Source: Bacteroidota bacterium (lineage in GTDB: Bacteria > Bacteroidota > Bacteroidia > Chitinophagales > Chitinophagaceae). Taken from it: a stretch of DNA of 8,319 nt. The DNA lies in the NCBI GenBank assembly GCA_023386395.1, contig JAEWJV010000563.1:1-8319 (forward strand), given 5' to 3'. Shown here one piece after another: positions 6,603-8,319 of this stretch (position 1 is the first letter of the stretch; every line of letters starts with the position of its first letter). The position numbers and the translations under genes were made by a program. The notes below the pieces were generated by a model, which did no database searches, was not told the DNA's origin, and was given only the letters and a program-made list of their open reading frames with translations.

Positions 6603-7019
6603 ATGCTGGCGCATTCATTCATTGTAAAGGGAAGTGAAAAAGTGGAAAAGAAGACACATAAAAGAACGCTGGGTGGCAGGCTCCCAAAAGTTATAAAACG
6701 CAATAAACCATTAACCGTGAAATGCACCACTATAGAAAAAGCCATTATATACGGCAAAGCAAAAAAACCGAACCAGACCGTTTCTGAATATTTAAGAACA
6801 CTTGGATTAAACGGAAACCTGTCATGGCTATAAAGGCTGTTCCAAAAGAGGCCTTAGCACTCTGCCGGGCCTTAAACCATGCAGGCGCATTGCTTAACCA
6901 GATAGCTAAAAAGCGCAACAGCAATGATGAATTAGATGCATTAGAGAGGGCTGATCTGGCCTTGCTTCAGCTAAAAATAAAAAGAAGTGGTAGAAGCCAT
7001 TAAAACCGGTATAAAATGA
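6603..7019 (+). pseudogene. mobC: MobC-like relaxosome protein, two frameshifts
   Basis: MobC-type proteins bind oriT and help the relaxase open it. From the ATG at 6603 the first frame has KRTLGGRLPKVIKRNKPLTV and IYGKAKKPNQTVSEYLRTLGLNGNL, a ribbon-helix-helix DNA-binding pattern, and stops at 6833. The family continues in another frame: MAIKAVPKEALALCRALNHAGALLNQIAKKRN (6824 onward), whose LNHxxxLLNQIAKKRN is the MobC signature. One missing base near 6819-6824 joins them. A second shift at an A5 run (6979-6983) separates LLQLKIK from EVVEAIKTGIK, which ends with TGA at 7017-7019. That TGA overlaps the relaxase ATG at 7016-7018, the coupled arrangement expected of a mob operon. The frames go 0, then 2, then back to 0. 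Two separate overlapping genes are a less likely reading. The start could also be an in-frame TTG at 6573. Confidence 0.8.
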
Positions 7020-7415
7020 TTGGAAAAATAACAACAGGAAAATCGTTTCATGGATGTCATCTCTATTGTTTAAACGACAAAAAACAGGAGCCGGGAGAAG
7101 AGCAGGTAATGAAAAATCGTGCTGAAGTTATCTTATTCAATCAATGCTTTGGAAGCAAAGAATTAATAGAACAATTCAATGCTGTTCGGCAACTCAACCC
7201 AAAACTTGCAAAGCCCGTTTTGTACTTTACATTAAGCCTGGCAATGAACGATCACCTGGCAAAAGATAAACTTATGGAAATGTGTGAGCAGTGTGCAAAG
7301 GAAATGGGCTTTGAAAAAAATAAATATATAGCGGTTCAGCACCTGGATACAAAGCACCCCCATGCATATTGTCGCCAACCGCATTGGCTTTGATAAGCGA
7401 ACGGTAAGTGACAGT
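7016..7415 (+). pseudogene. Relaxase N-terminal remnant (mobilization nuclease)
   Basis: Relaxases nick oriT and pilot the DNA strand into the recipient. Residues 1-116 show MIGKITTGKSFHGCHLYCLNDKK at the start, LNPKLAKPVLYFTLSL in the middle and YIAVQHLDTKHPH at the end, where His109, Asp111, His114 and His116 belong to the HUH metal site. The frame then slips at 7357-7364: the next frame gives MHIVANRIGFDKRTVSDS, so the intact site would read HLDTKHPHMHIVANRIGFD after a two-base loss, or HPMHIV if one C was added to the C5 run. After SDS (about 7415) the relaxase ends and another gene's sequence starts, so most of the C-terminal part is missing. Family members usually run to several hundred residues. 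The first half of the gene overlaps the mobC stop by four bases. It is inactive as it stands. Confidence 0.85.
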
Positions 7416-7807
7416 ATCAAGCCTGTAGAAGTTGCTGTAATTACTGCTTCAAATGAAATAAAGCAATTGATACAGCAGCAACCCCGGTCGGTTATTAGGC
7501 AGTGGCGTTTTTTATTGTTCCCGGAATACTATGCAAGAGAATATTATGCTGTTATATTCAAATTGATTATGTGGATGACATTAGCTTGTATGGTAGTGGT
7601 TCTTTTTTCTTTGGGAAAACAGGCCCTGGAAAATGCGAAAGAAGTAGAGCTAATGCAACTGGAACATGATCAGTTTAAAAATGCGTGGAGTATATGTATA
7701 AGAAGGAAAGTAAACAGGGTAAAAAGAAAATGGATGATGCGATGAGGAAAAGTTGGGAAGAGAGACAATCAGTTAAAACTGGAATTCGAAATCGTAAAAT
7801 TCATTAA
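7416..7807 (+). pseudogene. Small membrane protein remnant, fused to relaxase and frameshifted
   Basis: From IKPVEVAVITASNEIKQLI onward the frame follows a different protein: a soluble helix with QQQP, then RFLLFPEYYAREYYAVIF, one membrane helix (about 7554-7613, LIMWMTLACMVVVLFSLG), and a charged, probably coiled C-terminal part. Similar proteins of unknown function lie beside mobilization genes in Bacteroidota elements, as far as I recall. No start codon of its own precedes the sequence; it continues in frame from the relaxase remnant. The frame breaks near 7687-7694: the annotated frame drifts to RRKVNRVKRK and stops at 7745, while the next frame gives MYKKESKQGKKKMDDAMRKSWEERQ and ends at the TAA at 7805-7807. 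One base lost in AGTATATG would explain it. A role in transfer is only inferred from position. Confidence 0.65.
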
Positions 7808-7820
7808 TGATAAAAAGCAA

Positions 7821-8318
7821 TTACCTGATCAACGTAACCGTACCTTTTCGAAAAATCATTCTCCCATCGCCATCTTTTCCTCCGGCCATCCAAACGTAAG
7901 TATTTAAAGATTGGACAATACCCTTTACACTTCCATTCCAGCCCTTGTGATAATCAGTTGTATAAAAAATCATTTTGCCCCAGCGGTCAAAAACCTTGAA
8001 AAAAAGAAAATCTTTTATACCAACAGGTATCGGCCGCAACATATCGTTCAATCCATTTTTATCCGGCGTAAATGCAGAAGGTACATAAATATCAGGGCCG
8101 GCATAAACCTTCACGGTAACCATATCGGCAGCCTCACAGCCGGCAGGCGTAGATGCAGTAACGGTATAGGTAATATTTGTGTTTAATGTGGCGGATGGAT
8201 TTGCAATGAAGGCATTACTAAGGCCGGTAACAGGCATCCAGCTATAACTGGTAAACCCGGCATGATTAACATCTTGGGCTGCCAGTTGAATAGGCTGGTT
8301 AATGACAGCGCTGGTATC
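7821..8318 (-). CDS. Type IX secretion cargo with type B C-terminal domain (partial)
   Basis: The visible 165 residues are the C-terminal end of a large secreted protein that enters from the right edge. The first part (INQPIQLAAQDVNHAGFTSYSWMP, then NITYTVTASTPAGCEAADMVTVKVY) is an Ig- or PKD-like repeat of the type that precedes such tails. The last about 90 residues, DIYVPSAFTPDKNGLNDMLRP, FKVFDRWGKMIFYTTDYHKGWNGS and FRKGTVTLIR, match the gliding-motility-associated C-terminal domain (type B), which directs export by the type IX system, often with delivery to the cell surface. The stop TAA is at 7821-7823. The reading frame is open to the edge; an internal ATG at 8235-8237 is not the start. 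What the protein does cannot be told from its tail. Confidence 0.93.
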   Translation of the reverse strand, partial: DTSAVINQPIQLAAQDVNHAGFTSYSWMPVTGLSNAFIANPSATLNTNITYTVTASTPAGCEAADMVTVKVYAGPDIYVPSAFTPDKNGLNDMLRPIPVGIKDFLFFKVFDRWGKMIFYTTDYHKGWNGSVKGIVQSLNTYVWMAGGKDGDGRMIFRKGTVTLIR

Positions 8319-8319
8319 A

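Larger units (their letters stand above)
2185..7820 (+). mobile_element. Decayed tRNA-Pro-associated integrative mobilizable element
   Basis: Everything between the tRNA 3' end and the stop of the right-flank gene can be assigned to one element: tyrosine integrase, toxin-antitoxin pair, HTH excisionase-like gene, toprim primase, MobC, relaxase and a small membrane protein, all on the plus strand. This order is familiar from Bacteroidota integrative mobilizable elements. No type IV secretion genes are present, so transfer would have needed a helper. At least six of the eight genes are broken. The left limit rests on the tRNA. The right limit is approximate, because I found no second copy of the tRNA 3' end in the window. 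Confidence 0.75.

Noticed and set aside
7780..7800. CTGGAATTCGA resembling the tRNA T-arm CTGGTTCGA, as a possible right attachment site.
   Set aside because: The match is gapped and very short, and it lies inside the recovered coding frame of the membrane protein.
8223..8252. Inverted pair CCAG...CTGG near the right edge.
   Set aside because: It is short, lies inside the coding frame of the type IX cargo protein and is expected by chance.

Overview
The window looks like a chromosomal segment of a Bacteroidota bacterium, most likely in or near Chitinophagaceae. The evidence is a type B type IX secretion (gliding-motility) C-terminal domain at the right edge, a DUF4199 membrane protein, the Bacteroidota form of the dihydroorotase-like protein, several TAnnTTTG promoter -7 elements, few Shine-Dalgarno sites, and an integrase/mobilization set of the kind found in Bacteroidota integrative elements. 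This is recognition by eye; no database search was run.

Left flank (1-2184). Three genes are packed on the minus strand with gaps of 4-11 bases and probably form one operon, read from right to left: a dihydroorotase-like amidohydrolase that lacks key metal ligands (761-2020), a four-helix DUF4199 membrane protein (228-749), and the start of a family 2 glycosyltransferase that leaves the window at position 1. A divergent tRNA-Pro(GGG) gene (2111-2184) follows, with back-to-back TAnnTTTG elements in the gap between.

Middle (about 2185-7820). A small integrated element, probably an integrative mobilizable element, lies directly behind the tRNA. In order it holds a control region with a terminator and a large dyad, a tyrosine integrase, an antitoxin/zeta-type kinase toxin pair, a non-coding stretch with 10-bp phased repeats, a HTH excisionase-like protein, a toprim primase, a strong hairpin that may be the transfer origin, a MobC-like relaxosome protein, a relaxase and a small membrane protein. 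The element is decayed. I count two in-frame TAA codons, about six frameshifts and one probable internal deletion across six of its eight genes. Only the primase and the antitoxin read cleanly, whereas the flanking chromosomal genes have no lesions in about 2.4 kb. A working copy would excise and integrate with the integrase and HTH protein, replicate or establish with the primase, and be mobilized by MobC and relaxase acting at an oriT, using a helper element's conjugation pore. This copy should be immobile unless the lesions are sequencing errors.

Right flank (7821-8319). The C-terminal end of a secreted type IX-system cargo protein lies on the minus strand, with its stop codon about 13 bases from the last recognisable element codon.

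I found no clearly new system. The points most worth a second look are the graded decay of the element, the toxin nonsense mutation beside an intact antitoxin, the relaxase/membrane-protein fusion, the hairpin plus G-run tract upstream of mobC, and the operator-like sequences before the integrase, antitoxin and HTH genes.
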